Assembly: GCA_003278095.1 (NCBI GenBank)
Contig: QCHB01000002.1
Location: 124,001 to 188,000 of the forward strand
DNA length: 64,000 nt
Direction: 5' to 3'
Source: SAR116 cluster bacterium AG-390-L20
GTDB taxonomy: Bacteria; Pseudomonadota; Alphaproteobacteria; Puniceispirillales; Marisalimonadaceae
Below are positions 7,499 through 16,332 of this stretch, in pieces. The notes beneath the pieces are model-generated. The model was given only the letters and a program-made list of their open reading frames with translations, was not told the origin of the DNA and did not search any database. A program made the position numbers and the translations under genes. Each line of letters starts with the position of its first letter. The first letter of the stretch is position 1.

Positions 7499-8284
7499 AT
7501 GTTTTCAAAAAAAATAATTTATAGTTTTTTATTAAGTCTATTTTTTCTAAGTTTTTCAGCTAATTCCGCTGACCTTAATGGTATATTAAAAAGTGGTGAA
7601 GTTAAAATAGCTGTACCAGAGGCTTTTGCTCCTTTTGGCTCAGTAGGGAAAACAGGTGAACATGAAGGTTATGATGTTGACGTTGCAAAACTTATTGCAA
7701 AAGACTTGGGAGTCAAACTTAAAATAGTACCTGTCGTTTCAAAACAAAGAATACCTTTTCTTGAAACAGATAAAGTTGATTTAGTCATATCTACAATGGG
7801 GGCTAATCCTTCAAGAGCTAAGTCAATTAATTTTTCTAGTGCTTATGCACCATTCTACTCAGGAGTATTTGCTCCCTCTACAATTAAAGTTTCTTCGTAC
7901 AAAGATTTAGATGGTCTTACAATAGGAGTAACTGGAGGAACTCTAGAGGATTTAGAACTTACTAAAATGGCTCCTAAAGGTGCTAAAATTACAAGATTTG
8001 GTGATAATGCTGCTACCTTAAGCGCTATTAAATCAAAACAAGTACAAGTGCTAGTTGCAGGTAATACTGTTGCAGCTTCTGTAACTGAAGCAAATCCAGA
8101 TTTTGATTTAGAAAGGAAGTTCATTATTAAAGATAGTCCTTGTTTTATAGGTGTTAAAAAGGGAAATGAAGATTTATTGAGATGGGTAAATGTTTTTATA
8201 CTTCATAAAAAGCTGGGAGGGGCTTTAAATAAAATCTCTCAAAAATGGCTTGGTCAAGATCTTCCTACATTACCATCATTATAA
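7499..8284 (+). CDS. Amino-acid ABC transporter periplasmic substrate-binding protein
   Basis: A 261-residue secreted protein. The ATG at 7499 is preferred over the upstream TTG at 7484, because AAAGGA sits 7-8 bases before it and the signal peptide (MFSKKIIYSFLLSLFFL then SANSA) starts there. The mature part has the SBP_bac_3 layout: strand GEVKIAVPEAFAPFG, then HEGYDVDVAKLIAKDLG, and a hinge segment DLVISTMGANPSRAKSINFS. In this family it captures a polar amino acid and hands it to the two permeases encoded just upstream. The gene is last in its operon and is followed by a strong terminator. Confidence 0.88.
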   Translation: MFSKKIIYSFLLSLFFLSFSANSADLNGILKSGEVKIAVPEAFAPFGSVGKTGEHEGYDVDVAKLIAKDLGVKLKIVPVVSKQRIPFLETDKVDLVISTMGANPSRAKSINFSSAYAPFYSGVFAPSTIKVSSYKDLDGLTIGVTGGTLEDLELTKMAPKGAKITRFGDNAATLSAIKSKQVQVLVAGNTVAASVTEANPDFDLERKFIIKDSPCFIGVKKGNEDLLRWVNVFILHKKLGGALNKISQKWLGQDLPTLPSL

Positions 8285-8293
8285 AAAACTAAT

Positions 8294-8340
8294 ATATGTC
8301 TGATAGGACTTGTTTTTGTCAGACATATTTGTATTTTTTT
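8294..8340 (+). terminator. Rho-independent terminator after the amino-acid ABC operon
   Basis: A perfect 10-bp stem (ATATGTCTGA 8294-8303 with TCAGACATAT 8319-8328), a 15-base loop and a T-rich run to 8340, starting 10 bases after the binding-protein stop codon. Confidence 0.85.
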
Positions 8341-8691
8341 CTATTTTTATTTAAATCTTTCCTTTGAATAATCTTGGATTAAGATATGTACCTTAATTAT
8401 TAAATTTTTATATAGTATGCTATTACATATAATTATAGTAATTAATCTCATCTACTTAGAATAAGATAATTGGCTTGGTTAAGAAAAAAATAATAGTTTT
8501 TATCTATCATGGTTAGCTTAAATTTAATATAACAGTTCATCAATATTGTTTTAATTATAGTTGTAGAATTTAACTTTATTCCATTAGCTTAAGTTTAAAA
8601 CCAATTGTTTAAAAAGACTATTCTTGAATAAAGTTGAACTTCTCATAATAAAATAATTGAACTGGTAATTATTAAAAGTTTTACTTAGACA
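8341..8691. other. Non-coding, AT-rich stretch
   Basis: About 350 bases without a supported gene between the ABC operon terminator and the convergent end of the PP-loop gene. The only structure I see is a 14-of-15-base direct repeat, TTAGCTTAA(A/G)TTTAA, at 8513-8527 and 8584-8598. No RNA gene or promoter can be supported. Confidence 0.5.
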
Positions 8692-9945
8692 TTACTTTTC
8701 ATATGTTAATTCAGGTTTAGAATCTACATATTTTATTTTATAACCAGGTCGATCCCTCATAACTGTGGTATTATTAAAGTAATCATCATATTTAAAATTT
8801 AATTCGCTAAACCATTTTAAAAAAGTAAGCGTTCCAGGTATGAATTCTTTCATATCATCGACATTTTTAGGAATGTTTTTGTGAGCATTTTGCCAAGTCC
8901 AAAAGTCAGATTTTCTTCCAAAATAAGTTAAAGTATCTAGCGATTCCTTTATCCACAAAAAAGTTTTATTTGTGACATTAAAACCAAATTTCCTTGGATC
9001 AAGCTCTTCTATGGCTAATGCAACTATACATTGTGCGCATTTAGCACATTTTGAGCAGTTATACTCATTTTTTTTTCTGGCATATGAATTACAAACTAGT
9101 AATGGAGGATAAAAAGAGTTTTCTATCACATAAGGTTTTATTATTTTTTTTAATTTATCTTGTCTAGAAAAATTATAGTCTTGATGTGATACTTTCAGAT
9201 TTGACCAACACATTAAGTTATCAGTTTTTGGATCTGAGCCCCAACTATCTTTGAATGTATCATCATGAGTTGAAGCAATGTAGATTATTTTAGATTTTAA
9301 ATGATATGTTATTGGCGCTGTAAGTCCTATTAGGCCCATACCATGCTGAACTCCTCCCCACCAACTTCCATCAGTATAAGTACCAAAGTCATTATCAAGC
9401 TTTTTTCTATTTAAGAAGGAATATATATTTGTTCTGGCAACAGTTCCGTTACCATATATATTTTTTGCCCAATTAATTATATCTTTATGAATTCCAGCTG
9501 GTTCAAAATCAATTATTGCTAAAGTACTTTTTGTTTTTATATTTTTGATACATGTAGCAGTTGAATCGAGGCCACCACTAAATAATTGAATAATTCCATT
9601 TTCACCAAAGGCTTCATATTTTAAATTTTCATATTGTATAATAGAACTAAAATCTAAATTCTTAAAATTTTTTTTAAATATTTCCCTGATATTATTTAAT
9701 GCTTTTAATAATGTATGATCAATGTCCTTGATATAAACATTACTATTCGTAAACCAAGCTACTTGAATAATATTGCTCAAGGCAGGGATTGTAAGTATAT
9801 AATCTGGTATTAAATCAATATTAAAATCATATTCTACAAATATTTCTTTTTCGTTAAAATATTTTTTTATTGAATCTGAACATGAAAATTTTATGAGTAC
9901 AATATTCTCAAATTTTTCAACCTTATTAATCTGAATATATGTCAT
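8692..9945 (-). CDS. PP-loop ATPase family protein, QueC-like, function unknown
   Basis: A 417-residue cytoplasmic protein. An N-terminal section of about 115 residues shows no known motif. The PP-loop pyrophosphatase motif SGGLDS follows at residues 123-128, and a cysteine cluster (Cys285, 297, 300, 303, 306) has the spacing of the zinc site in QueC/ExsB proteins. Real QueC enzymes are about 220-240 residues and make preQ0 from CDG; this protein is nearly twice as long, with both extra ends unexplained, and no other queuosine gene is nearby. PP-loop enzymes activate a carboxylate or amide with ATP as an adenylate. It is the second gene of a two-gene operon with the nagB homologue, 10 bases downstream of it, suggesting an amino-sugar-linked substrate (inference). 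Confidence 0.6.
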   Translation of the reverse strand: MTYIQINKVEKFENIVLIKFSCSDSIKKYFNEKEIFVEYDFNIDLIPDYILTIPALSNIIQVAWFTNSNVYIKDIDHTLLKALNNIREIFKKNFKNLDFSSIIQYENLKYEAFGENGIIQLFSGGLDSTATCIKNIKTKSTLAIIDFEPAGIHKDIINWAKNIYGNGTVARTNIYSFLNRKKLDNDFGTYTDGSWWGGVQHGMGLIGLTAPITYHLKSKIIYIASTHDDTFKDSWGSDPKTDNLMCWSNLKVSHQDYNFSRQDKLKKIIKPYVIENSFYPPLLVCNSYARKKNEYNCSKCAKCAQCIVALAIEELDPRKFGFNVTNKTFLWIKESLDTLTYFGRKSDFWTWQNAHKNIPKNVDDMKEFIPGTLTFLKWFSELNFKYDDYFNNTTVMRDRPGYKIKYVDSKPELTYEK

Positions 9946-9955
9946 CTAAATAAAA

Positions 9956-10687
9956 TCATTTTAACTCAGAAGATGCCTCTTTATCTAGCATCCATACAAC
10001 ATTTTTATGATTGAGAAGAATAGAAGCAGGTACTTTAGAAGAAATAGGTCCTTCTATTGCCTTATTTACAGCACTAGCTTTTCTTTGTCCATTGGCTAGC
10101 ACTAATATTTTTTTTGCATTTATAATTGTTTTCATGCCCATAGTAAGGGCTTGTTTTGGAACCTCTTCTTTATTCTTAAAAAATCGTCCATCAGAATTTT
10201 GCTTGATAGTTTCGTCACTCAAATTAACTAAAGACGTCTCTGAGTCAAAACTTGAATATGGCTCACAAAATCCAATGTGTCCATTTACACCAATCCCTAG
10301 AATTTGTAGATCCAGATAACCAAGTGATTTAATTTTCGTCTCATATTTTTTACATTCAATAATAGGATCATTCGCAAGACCATTAAGAAAGTTTATATTT
10401 TTTTTTGGTAAATTTATATGTTTAAAAAAATGGTTATCCATAAAATATCTATAACTTAAACTATAATCAGGATTTATTTTATAATATTCATCTAGATTAA
10501 ATGTATTAACAAGTGAAAAGTCTATTTTACTAGATTTATAAGCTTTTACCAATTCGTGATATAAGCGTATTTGAGTACTACCTGTGGCCAATCCAATATT
10601 GTAATATCCTTTTCCTAAAAGTTTGATAAATAAATCACAAGCTTTCTTAGAGGTTTCTAAGTGATTGTTACTAATTATAATTTTCAA
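9956..10687 (-). CDS. nagB: Glucosamine-6-phosphate deaminase (NagB-like)
   Basis: A 243-residue cytoplasmic enzyme of the NagB / 6-phosphogluconolactonase family. NagB signatures are present: the phosphate loop LATGSTQIRLY near residues 34-44, FNLDEYY with the general-base Asp near residue 70, and LGIGVNGHIGFCEP holding the active-site His. The reaction expected is glucosamine-6-phosphate to fructose-6-phosphate and ammonia. Length is a little under the 260-266 residues of typical NagB, with a short C terminus. It is the first gene of an operon with a QueC-like PP-loop gene. No nagA, nagK or sugar transporter is nearby, so it may have been recruited to a pathway other than ordinary amino-sugar use. 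Confidence 0.82.
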   Translation of the reverse strand: MKIIISNNHLETSKKACDLFIKLLGKGYYNIGLATGSTQIRLYHELVKAYKSSKIDFSLVNTFNLDEYYKINPDYSLSYRYFMDNHFFKHINLPKKNINFLNGLANDPIIECKKYETKIKSLGYLDLQILGIGVNGHIGFCEPYSSFDSETSLVNLSDETIKQNSDGRFFKNKEEVPKQALTMGMKTIINAKKILVLANGQRKASAVNKAIEGPISSKVPASILLNHKNVVWMLDKEASSELK

Positions 10688-11418
10688 TCTACATCTCGGG
10701 TTTACTATTTTGTAATTGAACTTAATTAATCAAATTAATATATTTAACACATTAACTAATTAGTTTGATAGTAATAAACATCTTATAAATATCAACATAA
10801 AACTAAATTTTTATATTATTTGTTCATAAAATATATTTACATTCTACATGGTATTTTTCAAATGAAGTTTTATAATTTTTATAAAATTTTTTGTTTTATA
10901 AAGATATGATTAAGTTATGTTCCAACAAGATTTAAATTGATTTCAAATGTTAGTAAATTAAAACAAGAGGATATTTAATTATTGTATTGAAAAATTAAGT
11001 TAAATTAACAATTGAAGTAATTCAGGGTGTTACAAAAAAAGATTAGGAAACCAATAAATTATCCTAAAATGAATAATTCAGAATATTGTAATAGGTGAAT
11101 TAAAAATACTCATTTATGTGTCAATTCGATTAAAACAGAAAAGATTAAATAAAAAATTTATCATACTAAAATAGACAAATATTTCAAAATAGATTTTTTT
11201 AATTATGGGATTACCTTTTTCAATGTATGGATTAATACTGTTACACAGTTAGGCAATTTATACTTTAATCAATAGTAAAAATATTGCTATGTATCAGTAA
11301 ATCTTTGAAACAACTTATTTACACTTAACCAAATCACACTTAACAATCTTTTGAAGATATTTAAATAAAATTTTTATATTTATATATTTTACTGTATTTT
11401 TTTACTATCACTAAATAT
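10688..11418. other. Long non-coding stretch between nagB and tRNA-Pro
   Basis: About 730 very AT-rich bases without an open frame I can support, in a genome where genes are usually separated by a few to a hundred bases. I see a repeated 9-mer ACACTTAAC at 11321-11329 and 11336-11344 but no tRNA, strong hairpin or recognisable gene remnant. It must carry the promoters of nagB (reverse) and tRNA-Pro (forward). Confidence 0.5.
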
Positions 11419-11495
11419 CGGGCCATAGCGCAGCTTGGTAGCGCGTCCGTCTGGGGGGCGGAAGGTCGTGGGTTCAAATCCCGCTGGCCCGACCA
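11419..11495 (+). tRNA. tRNA-Pro (GGG)
   Basis: Full cloverleaf: acceptor CGGGCCA with TGGCCCG, D-arm GCGCAGCTTGGTAGCGC, anticodon stem TCCGT/GCGGA (one T-G pair) with loop CTGGGGG giving anticodon GGG, T-arm GGGTTCAAATCCC, encoded CCA at 11493-11495. Confidence 0.93.
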
Positions 11496-11531
11496 TAAAT
11501 CATCAAAAAAGATTTCGAATGAAAACTACAT

Positions 11532-12416
11532 ATGTTACTAACGAATAATAATTCAAATATTCCTCTTGGAGTTTCCTTTTCCATAACTGAAGTTATATGC
11601 ACGATAACTATAGCCAGTTTAGTAAAACTGATAGCAGGCGATCTTTCAGTTTTTATGGTTTTATTTTTTAGATATTTGTTTTGTATCCCTTTACTAATGA
11701 TAATTGCATATTTTCAACGTAAATTATATGCTTTTCAAATAGAATCCAAGTCTGGTCTGATGATTAGGACTATAACTGGTTTAGCCTCTTTTGGATGCTT
11801 GTTTGCGGCACTACAATTTATAGATCTAAGCCTTATGACCACTTTATTTCAAACAATGCCAATATTTATTACCTTACTTGCACCTATTGTCATAAAGGAA
11901 GTTGTTGGATGGTTTAGACGAATAATAGCTTTAATTGGATTTATAGGAGTAATATTAATACTTGATCCTTTAAAAGAAAATTGGTTTAACTATGGATTAG
12001 TGTTAGGTGTTTTTTCACCTTTTTTTGGAGCACTTATGACGCTATCTGTTAGAAAACTTGGTCAAACAGATCATCCTGCAACTACAGCATTATGGTATAA
12101 TATATTCGGAGCCATAGTTTTCTTAGTTATTTGTGTGTTAATCAAAACTGAATGGCCTAATTATGATGAGGTTCTAATTATTTTGATTGTTATTGGTGTG
12201 GTTTCTAGCTTGCAACAAATTTGTTTAGCATATAGCCTGAAGTTAGCACCAGCAAGTCTGTTGGCTCCTTTAAGATATATATCAGTTCCAATTGGTATTT
12301 TGATAGGTGTTCATTTATTCAATGAATCCTTAACATCAACTTTTTATATTGGAACTTTAATAATAATTTCCTGTTCATTAATTATTATAAGAAGAGAAAC
12401 TCAAAAAAAATCATAA
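11532..12416 (+). CDS. EamA/DMT-family membrane transporter
   Basis: A 294-residue inner-membrane protein with about ten hydrophobic helices in two halves, as in drug/metabolite transporters with two EamA domains. The halves are visible as RYLFCIPLLMIIAYFQRK and the ISVPIGILIGVHLFNESL segment near the end, the latter being the usual EamA pattern around a conserved Glu. Such proteins export amino acids, nucleobases or other metabolites; the substrate cannot be told. It lies 36 bases after tRNA-Pro and is followed after about 40 bases by a secreted histidine phosphatase gene on the same strand. Confidence 0.85.
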   Translation: MLLTNNNSNIPLGVSFSITEVICTITIASLVKLIAGDLSVFMVLFFRYLFCIPLLMIIAYFQRKLYAFQIESKSGLMIRTITGLASFGCLFAALQFIDLSLMTTLFQTMPIFITLLAPIVIKEVVGWFRRIIALIGFIGVILILDPLKENWFNYGLVLGVFSPFFGALMTLSVRKLGQTDHPATTALWYNIFGAIVFLVICVLIKTEWPNYDEVLIILIVIGVVSSLQQICLAYSLKLAPASLLAPLRYISVPIGILIGVHLFNESLTSTFYIGTLIIISCSLIIIRRETQKKS

Positions 12417-12456
12417 AAAAGTTTGTAGGTTTTAAAATGATTTGTATTTTAAAGTA

Positions 12457-13020
12457 ATGTTCAGATCACTTTTAATATCTATTTTTTGCATTTTATTAGG
12501 CAACAACACTCATGCAAGTGAAGATTACATTTTAATAGAAAACTTTAAAAAAGCCAGTCACAACAAAATAATTTTTATGAGACATGCTTTGGCACCTGGA
12601 AACGGAGATCCTTCAAATTTTAAGATTGATGATTGTTCTACTCAAAGAAATCTTGATGTGAATGGGATTTACCAAAGTGAGATGATAGGAGAAATTTTTA
12701 AAAAATTTCAAATAACATTTACAAAAATTTTTTCAAGTTTTTGGTGTAGGTGTAAAGATACTGCATCATTCTTAAAAATAGGTAAATTTTTTACTCACAA
12801 AGGTCTTAATTCTTTTTACCAAGGACATGTTAATAGAGATGAAACGCTAGCTGAGCTAAATAAATTGATTAGCAAACTCCAAATAATAAAAGGCACTTAT
12901 TTGATGGTTACTCATTATGTGGTAATACAAGCTTTTACTGGGATTTCATTACCAAGTGGGGGAATGGTAGTTTATGATATGGAAACAAAAAATTCATACC
13001 TTTTAAAATTAAATGATTAA
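12457..13020 (+). CDS. Secreted histidine phosphatase family protein
   Basis: A 187-residue protein beginning with a signal peptide (MFRSLLISIFCILLG, cleavage probably after THA), so it acts in the periplasm. The ATG at 12457 is chosen over an in-frame TTG at 12442 because the signal peptide then starts with its charged residue. The phosphoglycerate-mutase fold is shown by IFMRHALAPG (phosphorylated His of the RH motif), the family's STQRNLDVNG segment, and the second catalytic His in MVTHYVV. Members dephosphorylate small molecules or act as phytase-like enzymes; the substrate here is unknown. The stop overlaps by 4 bases the end of the convergent hypothetical gene. Confidence 0.78.
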   Translation: MFRSLLISIFCILLGNNTHASEDYILIENFKKASHNKIIFMRHALAPGNGDPSNFKIDDCSTQRNLDVNGIYQSEMIGEIFKKFQITFTKIFSSFWCRCKDTASFLKIGKFFTHKGLNSFYQGHVNRDETLAELNKLISKLQIIKGTYLMVTHYVVIQAFTGISLPSGGMVVYDMETKNSYLLKLND

Positions 13021-13493
13021 CTTTTATTTTTATCATTTTCATTAATAATCTCATAATCTCCATCAATTACTTCATTATTTTGAGATTTAGTTTTAAATCT
13101 TTTCATAGTCTGTTGTCTGTTAGTATTAGTATACACATTAAAATCATTATCTTTCTTTTCTGTTTTTTTTGCACTCATTTTAAAGTTAAGAATTTGTTTA
13201 GGAAAAATAAAAAGAAGACTTGGTAAAGTGAATAAAATAGCAAATATTAGATGCCACTCTAGTACGTTTATGATACCGAAAAAAACACCAATAGTTAAAA
13301 GTAAAAAAGTAAACCTATAAAAAATACCAAATAAAATAATCACCCAGGCGAAAAAAGTCCCATATTTATATGGTTCCATAATATATTGTATACCTAGAAA
13401 TCCAACTATCACATAAAAACAAAAAAGAGCTATTATTATCCCAATTGTTATTAATCCAAATTTAAGTAAGTTTGTTTGTCTTAATATATACAT
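13017..13493 (-). CDS. Hypothetical membrane protein
   Basis: I do not recognise this 158-residue protein. Residues 1-110 contain three or four hydrophobic helices (for example LKFGLITIGIIIALFCFYVI and a second around WVIILFGIFYRF), followed by a charged, lysine- and asparagine-rich cytoplasmic tail of about 50 residues that includes VIDGDYEII, an acidic motif often seen at the tails of small alphaproteobacterial membrane proteins. It ends overlapping the convergent phosphatase gene and starts 14 bases after the stop of another hypothetical gene read in the same direction, so the two are probably co-transcribed. Confidence 0.6.
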   Translation of the reverse strand: MYILRQTNLLKFGLITIGIIIALFCFYVIVGFLGIQYIMEPYKYGTFFAWVIILFGIFYRFTFLLLTIGVFFGIINVLEWHLIFAILFTLPSLLFIFPKQILNFKMSAKKTEKKDNDFNVYTNTNRQQTMKRFKTKSQNNEVIDGDYEIINENDKNKS

Positions 13494-13506
13494 AATATTC
13501 CATTGA

Positions 13507-13992
13507 TTATTTCTTAAATATTAATTTACCATCGTATTTTTTTAAATAGAAAACTTTTTTACCTGCCCAGAAGCACTTTTTTTTATCAGGTTTAGCTTCA
13601 ACGTAGTCTATTTTATTTTTTAGGTGAAAGACTTGACCGCAACCTAAAAAGGTTAATATTAACTTACTATTTTCAAACTTTACTTTGTCCTCTCTACCTT
13701 GTCTTATAGTAATAAAGCTTAAGTTGCTTTGAAAACATTGACCAATTTTATTTTTTTTACAATTTGTTTCCTGACTATCAATTACTGATATATGTGCCGC
13801 AATATTGTTCGAAAAAATGAAACCGTCATTATCTAGCATGTTACAATTATCAGTTGGCTCACTAGTTTTACCAGAGAATTCACATTCAAACCATGCACCA
13901 TCTAATTTATCAATGCCAAACACGTTAAAGCTTAAATTTAAAAATAACAACGTTATTAATAGTAATAATTTATTAGTTTTCACAAAATACAT
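13507..13992 (-). CDS. Hypothetical secreted protein
   Basis: A 161-residue protein of no family I recognise. It begins with a basic stretch and a hydrophobic core (KLLLLITLLFLNLSF) compatible with a signal peptide, then a mature domain with six cysteines that could form periplasmic disulphides (in CEFSG, NCNML, NCKKN, QCFQS, GCGQV and KCFWAG). It lies directly upstream of a hypothetical membrane-protein gene on the same strand, 14 bases apart, and its start is divergent from the dioxygenase gene. A small lipoprotein or binding protein is possible; nothing in the sequence fixes a role. Confidence 0.55.
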   Translation of the reverse strand: MYFVKTNKLLLLITLLFLNLSFNVFGIDKLDGAWFECEFSGKTSEPTDNCNMLDNDGFIFSNNIAAHISVIDSQETNCKKNKIGQCFQSNLSFITIRQGREDKVKFENSKLILTFLGCGQVFHLKNKIDYVEAKPDKKKCFWAGKKVFYLKKYDGKLIFKK

Positions 13993-14088
13993 AAATTTAA
14001 CTCTTTTGATTTTACAACTTAGTTTTTATAATTAATTATACACATATAGCCATATATTTATTAAAAAAAAATAAATTTGGAGATTAAC

Positions 14089-14973
14089 ATGATTATTGAA
14101 ACAAGAACTAAATACCCAGACTTTGTTGGGTTTGTTTCTGGGGTGGATTTAAAAAAAGATTTGGATAATAAAATTGTAAAAGAGATTGATAATGCTATTA
14201 ATAAATTATCTGTTTTAGTTTTTAGAAATCAAAATATAGATGATGATGAACAGGTAAAATTTACTAAATATTTTGGTAAAATCGAGGCTTCTGGAAATAA
14301 ATCTAACATTACTAAAGCGAAAGATAGACGATTATCTACAGATTTAGCAGACGTATCTAACCTTGATAAAAACAATAAACCCTTTACTCAAGATGATCCA
14401 AGAAGAATATTTAATTTAGGTAATCGTTTATGGCATACCGATAGTTCTTTTAAACAAATTCCTGCAAAATATTCTCTTTTGTCAGCTAGAAACATATCTA
14501 AAGTAGGAGGTAATACAGAGTTTGCGGATATGAGAAATGCTTATGATAGTTTAGATGATAAAACCAAAACTAAAATTGACACAATGATTTGTGAACATTC
14601 TTTAATATATTCTCGCCAAAGATTAGGGTTTGATATGGTTAAGGAATTATCATCTGAAGAAATTACAAATTTCACTCCTGTTGAACAGCCTCTCGTTAGA
14701 AAAAATAAAGTAACAAATAGAAAAACAATATTTCTCTCAAGCCATATAGGTAAAATAAAAAATTGGATAAGGCCAGACTCAATGTGTTTTATTGATGATT
14801 TGATTGAATATGCTACTCAATTAAAATTCAAGTATATACATGAATGGTCCCAAAATGATCTAATAATATGGGATAATAGACAAACCATGCACAGAGCGAG
14901 GGCATATGATGATTTGAAAGAAAATAGAGATATGAGAAGAACAACGGTTTTAGGAGAAGAAAAACTGATATAA
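14089..14973 (+). CDS. TauD/TfdA-family Fe(II)/2-oxoglutarate dioxygenase
   Basis: A 294-residue cytoplasmic enzyme starting at the ATG at 14089, with GGAG 6 bases upstream; an in-frame TTG at 14077 includes that ribosome-binding site and is rejected. The metal ligands are visible: His116 and Asp118 in WHTDSSF, and the distal His near residue 268 in MHRARAYDD, followed by RRTTV whose Arg holds 2-oxoglutarate. Closest in build to TfdA (2,4-D dioxygenase) rather than taurine dioxygenase, because of the NLGNRLWHTD context. Such enzymes hydroxylate sulfonates, aryloxyacids or similar organic acids; the substrate here is not known. It stands next to metC in a sulfur and amino-acid region, which would suit a sulfonate or sulfate ester. 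Confidence 0.82.
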   Translation: MIIETRTKYPDFVGFVSGVDLKKDLDNKIVKEIDNAINKLSVLVFRNQNIDDDEQVKFTKYFGKIEASGNKSNITKAKDRRLSTDLADVSNLDKNNKPFTQDDPRRIFNLGNRLWHTDSSFKQIPAKYSLLSARNISKVGGNTEFADMRNAYDSLDDKTKTKIDTMICEHSLIYSRQRLGFDMVKELSSEEITNFTPVEQPLVRKNKVTNRKTIFLSSHIGKIKNWIRPDSMCFIDDLIEYATQLKFKYIHEWSQNDLIIWDNRQTMHRARAYDDLKENRDMRRTTVLGEEKLI

Positions 14974-14984
14974 TTAACTGAAAA

Positions 14985-16166
14985 CTAAATAAAATTTTTT
15001 AAGTTTTTAAAGCCTAAATTTAAATCCTTTATTAAGTCTTCAATTTGTTCTGAACCAGTATAAATCCTTAAATATTGACCACTTGGTATATAACTTGACT
15101 TTATATTTCTATTTGCAGAAATATCCATTGTTGATAGTAAGCTGGAATAGCCTCCCCAAGATGCACCTATTCCGAAAATTTTACAGCTATCAGCTAATAT
15201 ATCGATGCATTTTTCTGGAATATTATTTTCAAATTCAATTGCAAAAAGACCTGAGGCACCTTTAAAATCTCTCTTCCATAGTTTATGATCTGGGTGTTGA
15301 GACAATGCTGGATGAATTACTTTTTTTACTTCTTTTTTATTTTCTAAAAATTCAGCTATTGCGATACTATTATCTGATGATTGTTTTAATCTTAAAGGTA
15401 GTGTTCTTAGGCCTCTTAATGAGAGGTAAATATCATCAGGGCTGACGTAAGTGCCAGAGTTTTTTGTCCAACGCTCTAGAGCTATCAAATTGGCGTCATT
15501 ACCTACAACGGCTCCCATCATTATATCAGAATGACCTGAGATATATTTAGTAATAGCCTCAATTACAATATCAACTCCAAATTCAAGGGGGTTAAAGTAA
15601 AGGGCTGTTGCCCAGGTGTTATCAATGATTGATTTTAAATTATATTTCTTACAGATATTTACTACTTTTTTTATATCTATTATTTCAAATGTATATGTAC
15701 CAGGGCTCTCAAGATAAATAGCTGACGTATTATTTTTAATTAAAGTTTTAAGATGTTCTAAATCTCTCGAATTATAAAATTCAAAGTCAATATTAAGTCT
15801 TGGAAGTTCTTCTTTAACAAATCTTCGTGTAGACCCATAAACAGAATCAGGTATTAAAATATGATCATTAGCTTTTAAAATAGACATTAAGCCCGTGGTA
15901 ATCGCAGCCATTCCAGATGGAGCAAGCACACAACCATGAGCATTATACAAACTTGCAATTGAATATGTAAGTGACTCTGAAGTAGGCGTTCCATTTCTAC
16001 CATATGTATATTTACCACTTTTATTCCTATACGTTTGCATATCAGGACTTAAAATTGTACTAGTCCTATATAAGGGTGGAGCTGGAATACCGTGATTTTC
16101 ATCAGCGTTCTTACCTAAATGAGAAGTAAGAGTTTCAGTTTTAAAATTTTCAAGTCTTTTCTTCAT
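14985..16166 (-). CDS. metC: Cystathionine beta-lyase
   Basis: A 393-residue PLP enzyme of the Cys/Met metabolism family. The cofactor lysine is Lys207 in ITKYISGHSD, Asp182 (IDNTWAT) holds the pyridine nitrogen, and the YTYGRNGTPT segment near residues 53-62 is the usual start of the substrate site. In methionine synthesis it splits cystathionine to homocysteine, pyruvate and ammonia. The neighbourhood, metC divergent from aapJ, is a conserved alphaproteobacterial arrangement and supports the beta-lyase assignment over gamma-synthase. It lies convergent with the dioxygenase gene, 11 bases apart. Confidence 0.85.
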   Translation of the reverse strand: MKKRLENFKTETLTSHLGKNADENHGIPAPPLYRTSTILSPDMQTYRNKSGKYTYGRNGTPTSESLTYSIASLYNAHGCVLAPSGMAAITTGLMSILKANDHILIPDSVYGSTRRFVKEELPRLNIDFEFYNSRDLEHLKTLIKNNTSAIYLESPGTYTFEIIDIKKVVNICKKYNLKSIIDNTWATALYFNPLEFGVDIVIEAITKYISGHSDIMMGAVVGNDANLIALERWTKNSGTYVSPDDIYLSLRGLRTLPLRLKQSSDNSIAIAEFLENKKEVKKVIHPALSQHPDHKLWKRDFKGASGLFAIEFENNIPEKCIDILADSCKIFGIGASWGGYSSLLSTMDISANRNIKSSYIPSGQYLRIYTGSEQIEDLIKDLNLGFKNLKNFI

Positions 16167-16332
16167 TTTTTTATTTTCTAATTAAAAAAAAATTTATTTA
16201 ATAAATTATATATGATGCTTAAATCACAAAGTATCTTTTTTTTTAATTTTTATCTTGAAACTATACTAAATAAGAACGAAAGTACTAACAAAATCATGGT
16301 TATCATGAAAATTTTAATAGTGGAGAAATAAT

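Noticed and set aside
8285-8691. Frameshifted ATPase gene completing the amino-acid ABC operon
   Set aside because: No Walker A, signature or Walker B coding sequence could be found in any frame of the gap, which also holds a clear terminator.
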